From Diphasiastrum complanatum (Eukaryota > Streptophyta > Lycopodiopsida > Lycopodiales > Lycopodiaceae): a stretch of DNA of 64,000 nucleotides. The DNA is taken from the NCBI GenBank assembly GCA_029204225.1, contig CM055092.1:71489472-71553471 (forward strand). The letters are read 5' to 3'. The position numbers and the translations under genes are program-made. Each line of letters starts with the position of its first letter. The stretch's first letter is position 1. Positions 53,520 through 64,000 of the stretch are shown here, in pieces. Below the pieces are notes generated by a model. That model ran no database searches, was not told the origin of the DNA, and saw only the letters and a list, made by a program, of their open reading frames with translations.

Positions 53520-53945
53520 CTTAGAATTCCAAAAGATTCTAAAATTATGCATACGGATAAGCATTATAAGTTGTCTACCGGATATTGTGGACGGATTATA
53601 AGAAAAATTGGTTCTTTAGCTCATGAACTTGATCTTCAGGATAAGTCGACTGCTCATCTAGTGTTTCATGTAAGTCAGTTGAAATTAAGTTTAATGAAGG
53701 TGATGTAATTGGATCTGATGAGGATCTTACCCACTTGGAGGATTTATCCCTTAGTGTACCTTTGGAACCTGAAAGAGTGCTCAGAACCAGAGATAAACAA
53801 TTGAGAAATCGTTCTATCTCTGAGTGCGTGATTAGGTGGAAGGGTCGGACTGAGGATGATGATTCGTGGGAAAGGGTTGAAAGCATAAAGAAAAACTTTC
53901 CTGGTTTCCACTTCTGAGAACAAAAGTAGTTCAAGGGGGGAAGAA
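53520..53945 (+). pseudogene. Gypsy chromovirus pol 3' end with chromodomain and PPT
   Basis: HYKLSTGYCG and IIRKIGSLAHELDL (SH3-like post-integrase part), AHLVFHVSQLKLSL, then LEPERVLRTRDKQLRNRSIS and CVIRWKGRTEDDDSWERVES, the chromodomain, ending at TGA 53915-53917. A polypurine tract (AAGGGGGGAAGAA) ends at 53945, directly before the LTR. It is the same family as 2290-3900 (minus). Everything upstream of about 53520 is missing and a frameshift lies near 53690. Confidence 0.8.
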
Positions 53946-54395
53946 TGTTACGCCCATGTCCAATACGTGGGATTCGGAATAATTCCTTACATGGATAGCC
54001 GGTACTCCAATGTATAAGGTTAGTAGTTACGCCACGTCATTCCAGGCTTGGCCAGTAATGTAATTAATAATCTTATGAGGGCCCAGGTACTCCAATTGGA
54101 CCTATGGAGATTTTGCACGGTGATTGACAGCTTTTGTGCAAGAATAGGAGGTCAAATGCTTTTGATAGGATTGGAGGGATCCTAGAGGGAATATTCTCTA
54201 GCTTTTGAAGATTATATAACCTATTGAAACTCGCCCATCTCCTCATTGTAATTTCTGATTTCAAAAGCCATGATCCCCTCCTCTCTTGCATTCAGTCACC
54301 TTGGGTTGGGGGTGAAGTGGTTAGGCTTTTGACTAGCCATTTCTTGTTGGTTGGGTGGCTTTGCTCCACAGGTGCCCTTTTGGTTGCATGTAACA
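53946..54395 (+). repeat. 3' LTR of the gypsy chromovirus family
   Basis: 450 bp, TGTTACGCCCATG to GCATGTAACA. Contains ATTATATAACC (TATA-like, about 54213). Shares GTAGTTACGCC, TAATTAATAATCTTATGAG and GTGATTGACAGCT with the LTR at 1805-2230. Confidence 0.8.
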
Positions 54396-56249
54396 GGATT
54401 TAAAGAGATCTTCACTTGTCGATCATTATACTCCCAAAAAAATAAAGTTGAAAAAGCGTAGAGAACCAAGTGAATGTAGTACCTCCAACATGATATTCCA
54501 CCCCACCTCAAAAATTAAACCTCGGATAATGTAACCATCAAGTTGTTGCAAGAGGAATGCAAGTCTGATTCTACTAATGTAACTGAATAATCGTCTACAA
54601 GGGTCTAGCCAAATGGATCTGGCCAATCTAGGTGAAGAGGAAAGGTTGATTCATATCAATGAGCAACAAGGGGAGGAACTAAGTTACATAGTCCCAAGAA
54701 ACTGGAATGAGAGAACTCCTAGACCCCAAAAATTGGAAACATTTTCTAAGGGGAGGAGGAAAATGAGGGAACGCCACATACTACATATAGTCATTCTCTA
54801 ACAAGTGAAAGCTCTCTAAAATAAAGTTGAATCGCTCAAATTATAGATAATATGTAAGATGTGAGGGAAAAAAGTAGGGCTGGCTAGTGGAAAAAAGGGA
54901 CAAAAAGTGCTCTCAAACTTAAGTTGCGAGGGCCATGGGCTAAGAACATAGGCAGAGGCATTTTTCTAGAGAGAGAATATTAGAACAAGTTTGTTTTGAT
55001 ACAAATCAAAGAATCTGCATGTAGTTAGTTGACTAAGGTATTCCTAACCAAAAAATGGCACCATATCCCCATCAAAAAAAATAAGCACAAACAGTAACTC
55101 ATTGAACAAAGAAGAGTGGTACCCATCAAGCCCGGAAGTTGTCAATGTCCCAATTTTCTCATTTGGCTATCGTGATCAATTGCTTGAAGAAACATTCGCT
55201 TGTTCAATAGTAGAAGCTCAAGATGCACAACTTTCAAAATGAGAAGCAGCCCAAGAAAAAGATTTGACCTCAATGCCATCAGGAAATGCCAAATGGCTCT
55301 ACTCCTGTCAAGATAATAGATGGGCTGAGAATGCACAAGGCAAGGCTAGTACATCTCACAATGCGCCAAAATGCAGATTAATGTTGTGCTGAGCATGCAC
55401 ACCACCAAGCTGCTATCATCAACAAACGTGCTCGCGAATTGCAAAGCAGCATCCAATAATGTGTCTTCCCCTATGTTCCATAGGGGTACATCGCCACTCA
55501 AGTCATTCAAGATTTGACTCGATGATGTATTGCACATCTTTCTTCTTTCTCTTTTTAAATTCATTACAACAGCCTCATCTTCTATATCAACTTTTCCATC
55601 TTGGGCATGAACACTTTGTGTGTACAACCTTCAACAAAGGTAGCCATAAACCAAATGCGCCTACACATATTATTTAACCTAGCATAGTGTAAAAGAAATG
55701 GAACTTGTGCATTGTGAACTAAAAAACCACAAGATAAAGCAAACATATTGGAGACTGCAAATCTAGAGATAAACATCACCAGAGAAAACCACTAAATTCA
55801 TGCACTTTTGACTATGTGCTTGCAACCACTAGATTAGGTGCTTAAAGTCATATTATGAACGTCTTCCTATGTGTGACAACAAAACATTATACTTTGCCTT
55901 GAATGTATTCAAATAAGTCTGAAGAGCAGCATATTGCGGCAATTGAAAAGATTGTCAATTTAAGCAACTCAACAACATTCCAAGAGTTAACTTTGACGGA
56001 TAGGTTGATCAACAATGAGAATAGAATATAGTTGGAATCCAAATGAAATACAAAAGATAATACGTTCAAATGAAAAACCTCTCAAGAAGCATAGCATTGG
56101 CCTTCACCAATAGATCACACTACATGTTGGATTTCAATGCTCAAGCCCAAATCCATTCAGTAATGAGCATCCTGACAGCTGTATATACTTATACCAGAAA
56201 ACTAGAAAAGAAGGCTCGAATTTTTGAGTAGAAGATCAAAATTCGGAAT
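54396..56249. other. DTD intron sequence, no feature recognised
   Basis: Minus frames at 55142-55336, 55346-55627 and 55582-55779 show no known motifs. No LTR ends or splice-consistent exons recognised. Confidence 0.4.
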
Positions 56250-56383
56250 CGAATTTTTCCGACCCCAGATCGGATCGAATTGAGGCGAGATTTTCCGACC
56301 CAAGATCGGATCGAATCGAGTCGCAATTATCCAACCCTGGGTCGACTCAAATCGAGTCCTTATTTTTCGATACCGGATCGACT
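56250..56383. repeat. 36-bp minisatellite, 3.7 copies
   Basis: Units at 56250-56275 (partial), 56276-56311, 56312-56347 and 56348-56383, each starting CGAAT(C/T)GAG-like and ending GATCG(G/A)(A/C)T. The period is exactly 36 bp, so an open minus frame shows a 12-residue repeat (..GRKISPQFDPI..). The unit is rich in the palindromes TCGA and GATC. Confidence 0.85.
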
Positions 56384-56519
56384 CAAAAAATTCTATAAAA
56401 TTCGAGTCAGATCTATAAAATTCAATACATGTATATTTTCGATACTGTCGGTAAGAATATCCGACCCACGTCGCGACGTTGACAGTCCGCCTACTTTGTA
56501 CATACATTTATAGTTCCAA

Positions 56520-56963
56520 TGACGGTTGTAATAAATGTAGTAGATAGAATTTAATGCTTACAAGGTACTCATCAGTTGTAATAAGAAGATGTAGATATTA
56601 TTCATGAGAAAACAATTCTGTAGCAAGTGTTATTACACTCAACGATCAACCAACTGAGGCCGATTTTTGCTTCAAGCCATTGTACTCAATTTTCAATCAA
56701 TCAGAGTGCAATTTTGTCTACACTACTGTTTTGTTCTCTTGCGCATTGTTACTGATTATTCATCTTGATTATTTGCTGCTAACTGACGTGCTTCCGATCC
56801 GCAACCACCCGTTGCTTAACTTCCGCTGCTATTCCGCAAATTTCCGATTTGGTATCAACGTACTGTTTCTATTAGAACCCATTCTGATAACTCATCGCTT
56901 CCAACGTGGTACTAGAGTTCATCTCTGATCAATCCTACCGATTTACGACACGGTATTAGAGCG
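56520..56963 (+). repeat. Probable copia LTR end and primer site
   Basis: GGTATTAGAGCG at 56952-56963 is a decayed TGGTATCAGAGC primer site and sits 138 bp upstream of a copia gag ATG. The preceding sequence to 56950 (..CGACA) should be the 5' LTR. Its left end is uncertain (about 56450-56520). Confidence 0.4.
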
Positions 56964-57100
56964 GGTGGCTCAGTAATCTGCATTTTTACTACGGGTTATC
57001 AGTCTTGTTTCTACCAAGACTTAGTTTTAGCAAGCTGTGCGCGCAGCCAACAGTATTCCGATATTGTTGTTTCTACCAACGATCTCGCTCACTACACCGA

Positions 57101-57460
57101 ATGGATCCGTCTTCTAGTTCATCTTTCATTGACAAACTCGACGGAGAGAACTACCATCTCTGGAAATTCAAGATAAGAGTCGTACTACTTGCCAAAGAAT
57201 TGTGGGACATAGTTGATGGCACAGAAGTCAAACCAGAAGGTGATGCAGCCATCATCACCAAATGGAGATAGCAAGATGGCAAGGCATTTGCCTTGATCGC
57301 ACTCAATATCAAAGACTCCCAGATCTGTCATATCCGAGTTGCTCAGACTGCTAAGGATGTTTGGGACATCCTAGCAACCCTCTACGATATCAGAGATGTA
57401 ACTTCCAAGCTTCATTTGAGGAAGAAGATCTTCACTCTGAGAATGTCTGAAAGGCTCAGA
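57101..57460 (+). pseudogene. Ty1/copia gag N-terminal fragment
   Basis: Starts MDPSSSSSFIDKLDGENYHL, then WKFKIRVVLLAKELWDIVDG, and after an in-frame TAG (57269) DGKAFALIALNIKDSQICHI, VAQTAKDVWDILATLYD and LHLRKKIFTLRMSE. This is the typical plant copia gag order (WKF..., LWxIVxG, AWxxLxxxY). Similarity stops at about 57460, so the element is truncated. The TAG is one C-to-T change from CAG and precedes another Gln codon. Confidence 0.8.
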
Positions 57461-59109
57461 CATCACCTGAATCGGTTGCCCAGAAGCCATTTTCTGAAAA
57501 TGGCAAAAAAAAACAAGCATTTGGATTGTGGTGTTAAAATCTCGCAAGGCGTGCCATAATGGTTGGAACTGACCCCGTGGGCATGAAGAAAGGTGGTCTA
57601 GTGCCAAACTACGCTTGATTTGGTTGCCTACAGCTCAATGTCAACACTTCCAAAAAAACAAGCCTACACTTACCAAAAATCGAAAACTGATCGTTTCGAT
57701 CTGCGTGAAGCTAACCTCAAATGCCATTTACATCAAAATAGCTCTTACATATTAGTCATAAGAAGCATGGAGTGCCTAAGGACAAGAAGTTGGACTAGAA
57801 AAAATCAGATTTGAAATTTCAAGTATTATGTTGTAATTCCCAAGATAAGAGCTATGTAATGATTCAACCTAATTCCTTAACTTAGCATGTAGACTTTAAA
57901 CATGAGCCAAACTCTCAATCATTTGTTGGAAAAAGATCCTACACCTCAAAACAAAAAAATTTACCTCCTCCACGGCTGGCGCGATTCTAGTCGTGAAGAG
58001 GTGCTGGAAATTTTGAATTTATTGATTTCCAAAACGTCCAGTCCCAGAATCGCGATTCTGTGCAACTATGCCCTAAAGTAAGATTCAAAAATCAAAAGAG
58101 GTAGCACTTATGGAGGGAGAATAGTGCACCCTCCTAAAGGGCCCCCACTCCACGTAATAAGTCAATACAAGTAGGGCCCTTGGCTAGTCCTAAACTTAAA
58201 AAAATAAAAAACGCCTTTAGGCCTATACGTGAATAAAATAACTCCATGACTAAAAAGACAACTATTCACTAAGTAAATAGATGTAAGACCCGCAACCCAT
58301 GTCATGAATGTGCCAGGTATAGGCCCAATAGACTAGTAGTCCAGTAGTCCATAACTCTCACTAAAGCACTACAGAAGTTAGCTAGCAAGACTACCAAATG
58401 ACATATCTGCTCCTATGTATTTGAAAGGCCGTCATTTCTAAGAGCTTTTCATGGCTCATTGTTCCCTGGAGAAATTGATGATGACAAGATAGATGTTTGT
58501 TTTCAAGATGTCCATTTATAGGCATGCATTTGGTGTGGTCAAGAGAATGCAACCAAGAAATGATTTGGAGAAAGCCTGGTGTTGCTTTGATCATGTACAT
58601 TGTGCCAAGTATTGGGTGTCATTGGCAATACATGTGTATGACACTAGGTAAGTTGTGAGAAGAATATCTTAAGTGTCAAAAGATGTTTGAATTGTTGCTC
58701 ATTATGTTGATCATGGTTTTCTGATTGCCTCAAAATACAATCTATGCAAACTATTGCAATGTGCAAAATATCGAGCATGTTCAAGCACATAATTTATTGG
58801 GAAAATCAACCGTTGGAATGATGGCAAAACATGTTACCAATGCAATTACTTTCAAAGGGTTCATAGACAATGAAGCCCGAGGCAATTGGTTGGTAATGAG
58901 AATCATATTCTAATAGGGACCTCAAATTCCAATGGAGTGCACCAATGCTCATGCTCATTCACTAGGACTTACAATGTTCATTTGATTCTTTTTTAGTTTT
59001 GTAGTCACTATGTAGTAGTCTATATAATAATTGTCATGCAATTTAGCGTAAGATAACAATTGTCATGCAATTTGGTGTAAGAAATAGTCCACAACAATAA
59101 AGTTCTTAC
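57461..59109. other. DTD intron sequence, mostly unassigned
   Basis: Contains CCCAGAATCGCGATTCTGTGC near 58040-58070, related to the palindromic repeats at 37.3 and 48.2 kb. A plus frame at 58725-58913 and a minus frame at 58391-58600 have no known domain. Confidence 0.4.
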
Positions 59110-59176
59110 ACTTTGGTCCCAAGCTTTTCCAATCTTCTCGTTTGTAAAGAGCCGCATGTTCAATATTTTCCTACAA
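59110..59176 (-). CDS. DTD: DTD internal exon (67 bp), most 5' exon seen
   Basis: Minus strand: acceptor TTATTTGCAG, then an exon encoding CRKILNMRLFTNE and KIGKAWDQS, then donor GTAAGA. In plant DTDs the order is ..DYICRKxLNMRLFxNE..GKxWDQS-VMQ.., so the T at the exon start completes an Ile codon from the missing upstream exon. Joins in frame to 50874. The preceding exon(s) with the N-terminal RVxxAxVxVDG-type sequence were not found between 59177 and 64000. Confidence 0.88.
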
Positions 59177-60162
59177 CTGCAAATAAGTGACTAGGATTTT
59201 AGTTTATTGATCTATCCAACTACGCATTTCTTACATCCTAAGAAAGGGTCAACGGTTACGTTAGGATGCACACTTTTGACTCTCAAGTATAGATTATAAC
59301 AGTTTTTTTTAGACTGCCCGCATTCATTATTAAGGAAGACATGCACGTTTAAGGAGCACTCTAGAGGTCACCAGAACATAAGTACAAGAAAAAAACTTGC
59401 ACTAGGATGGGGAGAACTACAAAACAAAATGGATGCAAAACTAGCATTTCAATATGATAGAAAGCCACAAAACTAATCAAGTAAGTGAATCAAGTAAATG
59501 GGACAAATATCAAGAAAACAAAATCGTCTAGTTATTCAATCCTCTCTATCTATCTAGCCTCCTCACAAATTCGTCTCTTCTAGTACTCCTTTCTTTTTCC
59601 GTCTTCTTTGGTCAAGTGGTCAGTTGAAATTTGTGAAGCTAGTCAAACTTAAAGGGCACGCATGTTGAAGTAATGATTCAAATCTTTACAAGTATGGGAT
59701 ACCTCCTGTTTTCAATATGCATCTCTATTTAGCATTATCAATAGCATTTAAGTTTTTGACATGATTTAACATCTTGATTCCCAACATCTTACAAAAACTA
59801 ACTTTTACCGAAAAGAATTAGCAACTTTTGTTTTTCAATTATTGCTCAATTTGAATCTTCTACTCAAAATCAATTGTTCTCATTGAAGCTTCTTGATTCT
59901 AATCACGTATCAAAAGATTTATATTACTTTTGTAACATATAAACATAGAATTTCAGTAACTCCATTCATTGTGCCACCCAACGACATTTAGAAACTACAT
60001 TTTTCCTACAAAAAAAAAATACAAGAGGGCTACAAAATTTTTATTTGAATCTAGATTCTGAAAAATTCAAATATTGATCCATTATAAGTCTGATGATATG
60101 TAATCAGCTCAAGAGTCAATGCTCATGAGTCATCAATAATATGTAGTTAAAACTACTATGAT
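59177..60162. other. No recognisable feature
   Basis: Probably intron of the DTD gene if its first exon is to the right. AT-rich; nothing recognised. Confidence 0.4.
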
Positions 60163-61725
60163 CTATCCACTAGTAACTAATCTATAGTGTACACTGAGCA
60201 CTCTAAGCTCTCCTAGGCCTGAGCCTGTGGAGCTTGTTATGGTCTCCTCTCGAGTGGCAGCGACAAAATTCTCATCGGAGGCAGATGTATGATGCCCCTC
60301 ATACTCATCCCCGCTCTCCTCGGACTCCTCATCCACATACTCCTCCTTTGAGGACTCCGACCATGACGATGCCTTAGACTCAAACTCGTCGTCAAGGCTG
60401 TGAGCACAGGAGCTCATACCCTCTCCTGCCCTCCTCCTGTGCTCTCTGCTCGAGTGACAGGTCCTGCACACAAGGAGGGACAAATGTATTATTGCCCACA
60501 AACTATTTCAAGACCTTAGACAAGGACTGACAAGCCTGAAGCATGCAACGTCAAGTTGTCAACCGAGGAGTAAGAGCTAAATCCTAATTTCTCACCTGCA
60601 CTCTGCATGGCCTCCTCATGGAGGAATGCGTACACGTCCTCCTCTGCTTGGTCTCTCGGTGGCAAATCTGGAATCTTTGCCACATCAATCTCATCCGGAT
60701 TAACATACGCACATGTCACAATGCACATTGAAATCAAGACAAAATTTGGAGGGCCGACAAAAGTTAAAGTTAGCTTAGAACCTTACATACTACAGTCTAC
60801 TATGATCTATCTAGTATCTAGGATCACATATTAGAAATTCGACCACCATGACACGGGACGCAGCTGGCCTGAATCACAGTTCAAGGGGGAGTTAGTAGTT
60901 GCAAGTTATAGCCATCTTGGGACCTGATTCCCATGTAAGTTATGCAAGTAAATAAATGCAGCTACCAAGTTAGTAGTTACTAGTAACCAACAATGTGATT
61001 GAGTTATTGTGCAATAAAATGTAAAGTTTAAACTGTAATGGTCAGTTTATTACCGTCTCTCAAAAGTGCCTGAACTCCAAGGTCTCCTGCCTGAAAATCT
61101 GGAGCTCATCCAGCAGGTTAGCCTATTCGCGCACATCAGGATAAACTTGGGAGATATAGGCATTCCAGCCATCCCTGAGCTCCCTATCAAGGTACTGCAC
61201 CTCACTCCTCCAAAGTGGATGGAGCATGTGGGCCATCGCATGCAGGGGCTTATGAAACCACTCCCACCTGCTTTGCCAAAGGTGTTGGACCTCCTCAAGC
61301 CTGCAAGACACATTAATAATTATAGTACACACTACATTTGAAATTTGAATCTTCAATTTTCAATCATGAAGGTCGAATGATTTAATGATAATTCATCAAT
61401 TGAAAATTCAAATTTCAGATTTCAGAGTTCAAACATTAGTTACAACTTAGTACTAACTAGTAAGGCTTAAGCGTCGACGATATACCTCTCTGGGCTAATG
61501 GTCGTGCAAAGACGCAACTGCTCGCCCAGCCTATCCATGAACTCATACAAGAGGCCCAATGTGCAGCCCTCTCGATCTGTAAGGTGCAGGATAGTGTAGA
61601 TAGGCTGTAGGCCCACGACAATGGATCGTGCCTCATCCCAAAATGCAGCCGACATAATGGTCCGCTCGAATCTCTTACCTCTGGGCACCTGTGATGGCCC
61701 CCACTACGCCCACTCATTTGCAACA
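60163..61725 (-). pseudogene. hAT-type transposase relic with introns
   Basis: DUF659/hAT-like DNA transposase. Segment 61725-61486 reads VVANEWA, FERTIMSAAFWDEARSIVVG and CTLGLLYEFMDRLGEQLR, the FWxxxxxIVxxxxPLxxxLRxxD...MGxxYExMD region. A GT-AG intron (61485-61301) joins it to 61300-61054: EEVQHLWQSRWEWFHKPLHA, LDRELRDGWNAYI, with TAG at 61125-61123. A later block (VNPDEIDVAKIPDLPPRDQ, 60720-60610) and an acidic tail (SKEEYVDEESEESGDEYEGH, about 60350-60290) may be the C-terminal part. Terminal inverted repeats and the 8-bp duplication were not found. Stops indicate a dead copy. Confidence 0.65.
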
Positions 61726-61885
61726 ACCATCTTTTAGCAGCCCTTCCATGACCAGGAACATAAATGCAAACCTACACAACGCACAACACAGTACATGCAT
61801 GATGCATTGCATTGAACATTCAAGAGTAAGTAGTAAGTAGTAAGTTGTAGCATAACAGATCTTGCATTTACATTAGAATTTAGTG

Positions 61886-61991
<106 letters not shown>

Positions 61992-62245
61992 GAAGATCGC
62001 CATTGAACGAGAAGGAGCGTAGCGGATCAACACTTAGCTAGCGAAGCTCAAGCGAGGCCTATTTCTGAGGCGGCACCCTTTGTATGAGGAGCTTCTGGCA
62101 ACTTTGTAATTAGACTCTGGACTTTCTACTGGTTTTACAGACTGCTTGCTTCTGTCCTTTGCTCAGGTCCTATCCGCTCCGGTCCTGCCTTCCCTGACCA
62201 GTCCTCAGGTTCTGTCCCGCTCAGGCCCTGTCAGCATCTTTGATA

Positions 62246-64000
62246 TGGCCTCAATCAAAAAGGGGGGGTCTCCTTCGCCCCCCTCTTCTCCTGCTTGCCA
62301 CTCATGGATGAAGGTCTGACACACACACAATGGCAAGCAAGGAAATTGGTCATTCATGAGGCCAATGCTAGGAATCGAAGAGTAATCTTTATTGAAGGCA
62401 AGCCTAAATTCTACGATAAAATTTCACAATAGGAAGTCAGGGATCCCGGGAACAACTGCCCGAGATCCCCTCGGCCATTACGAATTGGTTTTTGGAATTG
62501 TAACGGTGTACTTTCATCTTCTTCAGCAGGAGACTTTCACTCTTTTTTGCAGCAATGTGATATTTTTCTCTTAGCAGAGACTCATGAATCACTATATCGA
62601 CCCCTTCCAGCCATTCAGGATTATTCATGGCATTCAGCATACAGGCCTTTCGTTCGAGGAAAAACCACACGTGTGGTGTTGCATGTCTTACTCATTTTAA
62701 GCTGCTCAAAAGTGATCCATTTGCACGTTTCATCTGGTTACAGTTTTTGGGTCACTACTTGGGGCTACCTCAAGATCTCTTTATAGCAGTTTGTTAGTTT
62801 GCACCTCAGACATCAGCGTTTGCAGACTATGGTGGTGACCCCTTCCAGGCTCTCTCAGATGATATAGCCAGCTTTGCACAACATGGCCTTATTCTTTTAG
62901 CAGGAGATTTTAATGCTCGTACCAGCACCCAGCAGACAGAGTTTCATGCCGATAGTGATTTCCCACATATCCAGGTTTTAAATGTGAGTTTGGATAGGAC
63001 CTCTCAGGATGCAGATACCCCGGCTACACACTTTGGAGAACAGCTGATTGGACTTGCAGAAGCTCACTCGTTAGCCATTTTGAATGGCCTATCTCGATGG
63101 CCATCATCATCTGTGTATACCTGTCATCCGCACGGGGGTGGTCACAGCATTGTTGACTACTTCATTGGCTCACCAGCCTTGATTCCATTTCTTCATACTT
63201 TTCATATTATGCACCCTACCATTTCTGATCACTCTCTATTGCTCCTGTCTATGGGCCGTGCCACTCGTGGTACTGCTACGACACCTCATTCCACATGTCG
63301 CAATCGTCCATCTTTCTCCCCACTTGGTCTTCCTACGTACACTTCCTCTCTGGCCACACTGCTCGCCGATTTCCCTTTCTCATCTTCGGTAGACCAACAA
63401 GCCGCCTTTATATCTCAGTCGCTTCTTCACTCAACCAGCACTGCATATCCTCCGAAAACTTTCTCGTCTCATAAACGCACTTACAATAGATGGTATGATG
63501 ATGAGTGCCTCTCTCTACACAAGCAGGTAGTTCACGCTCAATACCATTCTCCCGACACCTTAGCATCTAGACAAAAAGAATAACATAGAATGACTTTGCG
63601 GAAAAAGACTACGTACTTGCAGTCTCTGCACAGAAACCCATCGACTCCTTGGACTCCTCTTCTTCTACCTTCTTTTGGAAGATGTTTTCTAAAAACTCAT
63701 ATATGCTGGCTCCTATTGCCATTGAATCTTGGATTGACTATGCTGCAAGAATTTATACAATTGACTCTCCTTCCATCTCTCTCTCACCGCGACCCTCAGA
63801 ATTCACCCTCTTCACTCCATCCATGATTGAAAACGCCATAAAAAATGGTCAAAACCATAAAGCCATTGATGTTGACTCTCAGAGTATGGACTTTCTAAAA
63901 CCTATCGCCCATATTGTTGCTCCATACATCTCCCACATTTTTAACCAATATGTTATTTTTGGCCTTCCCACATCCTGGTGTACTAACCTGTTGCACCCTA
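62246..64000 (+). mobile_element. LINE, 5' part: ORF1 remnant, AP endonuclease, RT start (runs off window)
   Basis: A possible ORF1 start MASIKKGGSPSPPSSPA (62246) is quickly broken. The AP endonuclease then shows all landmarks: GFWNCNG (about 62492), IFLLAETHES (catalytic Glu, 62565), LLAGDFNARTS (62900), LAILNGLSRWPSSSVYTCHP (63075-63135), GGHSIVDYFIG, and ISDHSLLLLS (SDH motif, about 63220). Frameshifts lie near 62670 and a stop near 62790. A linker KTFSSHKRTYNRWYDDECLS follows, and the RT entry reads KAIDVDSQSMDF and VIFGLPTSWCTNLLHP up to the window edge. It is the same family as the minus-strand copy at 18.97-21.7 kb. Confidence 0.85.

Overview
This window is nuclear DNA from a land plant with a large, repeat-rich genome. 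Three things point that way. Two spliced plant genes are readable exon by exon. The telomere-like repeats are of the plant type CCCTAAA/TTTAGGG. The transposons are plant-like Ty3/gypsy (including chromoviruses), Ty1/copia, LINE, Helitron and hAT elements. The multi-kilobase introns and the many long (GA)n tracts would suit a fern, lycophyte or gymnosperm. I cannot name the species from sequence alone.

Two host genes stand out, both on the minus strand. The first (13.09-15.63 kb) is a chloroplast RbcX-type Rubisco assembly chaperone. Four exons join in frame; the last exon was not found. The second is a D-aminoacyl-tRNA deacylase (DTD). Its exons lie at 59110-59176, 50844-50874, 36430-36570, 36197-36222 and 35954-36055, so the visible part spans more than 23 kb. 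Introns of 8.2 and 14.3 kb are filled with retroelements. The N-terminal exon was not found and may lie beyond the window.

Layout. 0-12 kb: a mosaic of broken gypsy, copia and LINE pieces, probably including a dissected gypsy element between LTR copies at 10.3-10.5 and 1.8-2.2 kb. 13-15.6 kb: the RbcX gene. 17.9-18.9 kb: a copia LTR with primer site. 18.97-21.7 kb: a minus-strand LINE with ORF1, endonuclease and part of the RT. 22.4-24.1 kb: a degenerate interstitial telomere-like array. 26.2-29.7 kb: a minus-strand non-chromoviral gypsy element cut off at a (CT)n tract. 31.2-33.4 kb: a Helitron relic (PIF1-like helicase and a plausible 3' terminus). 36-59 kb: the DTD gene and its TE-filled introns. 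Inside the larger intron is a complete gypsy chromovirus at 41440-47743, with two 358-bp LTRs and a TGCCC target duplication. 60.2-61.7 kb: a hAT transposase relic. 62.2-64 kb: the 5' half of a second LINE, running off the window.

The two genes have unrelated jobs: Rubisco assembly in plastids, and tRNA proofreading. Nothing here behaves as an operon or a multi-gene system. Except for an uninterrupted LINE C-terminal frame and the two-stop chromovirus, the transposon reading frames are badly broken. I found no convincing new biological system. The most useful items are the expanded DTD gene with its tiny exons, the young chromovirus whose two stops are each one C-to-T change from Gln, the Helitron end, the telomere-like array, and the link between (GA)n tracts and element break points.
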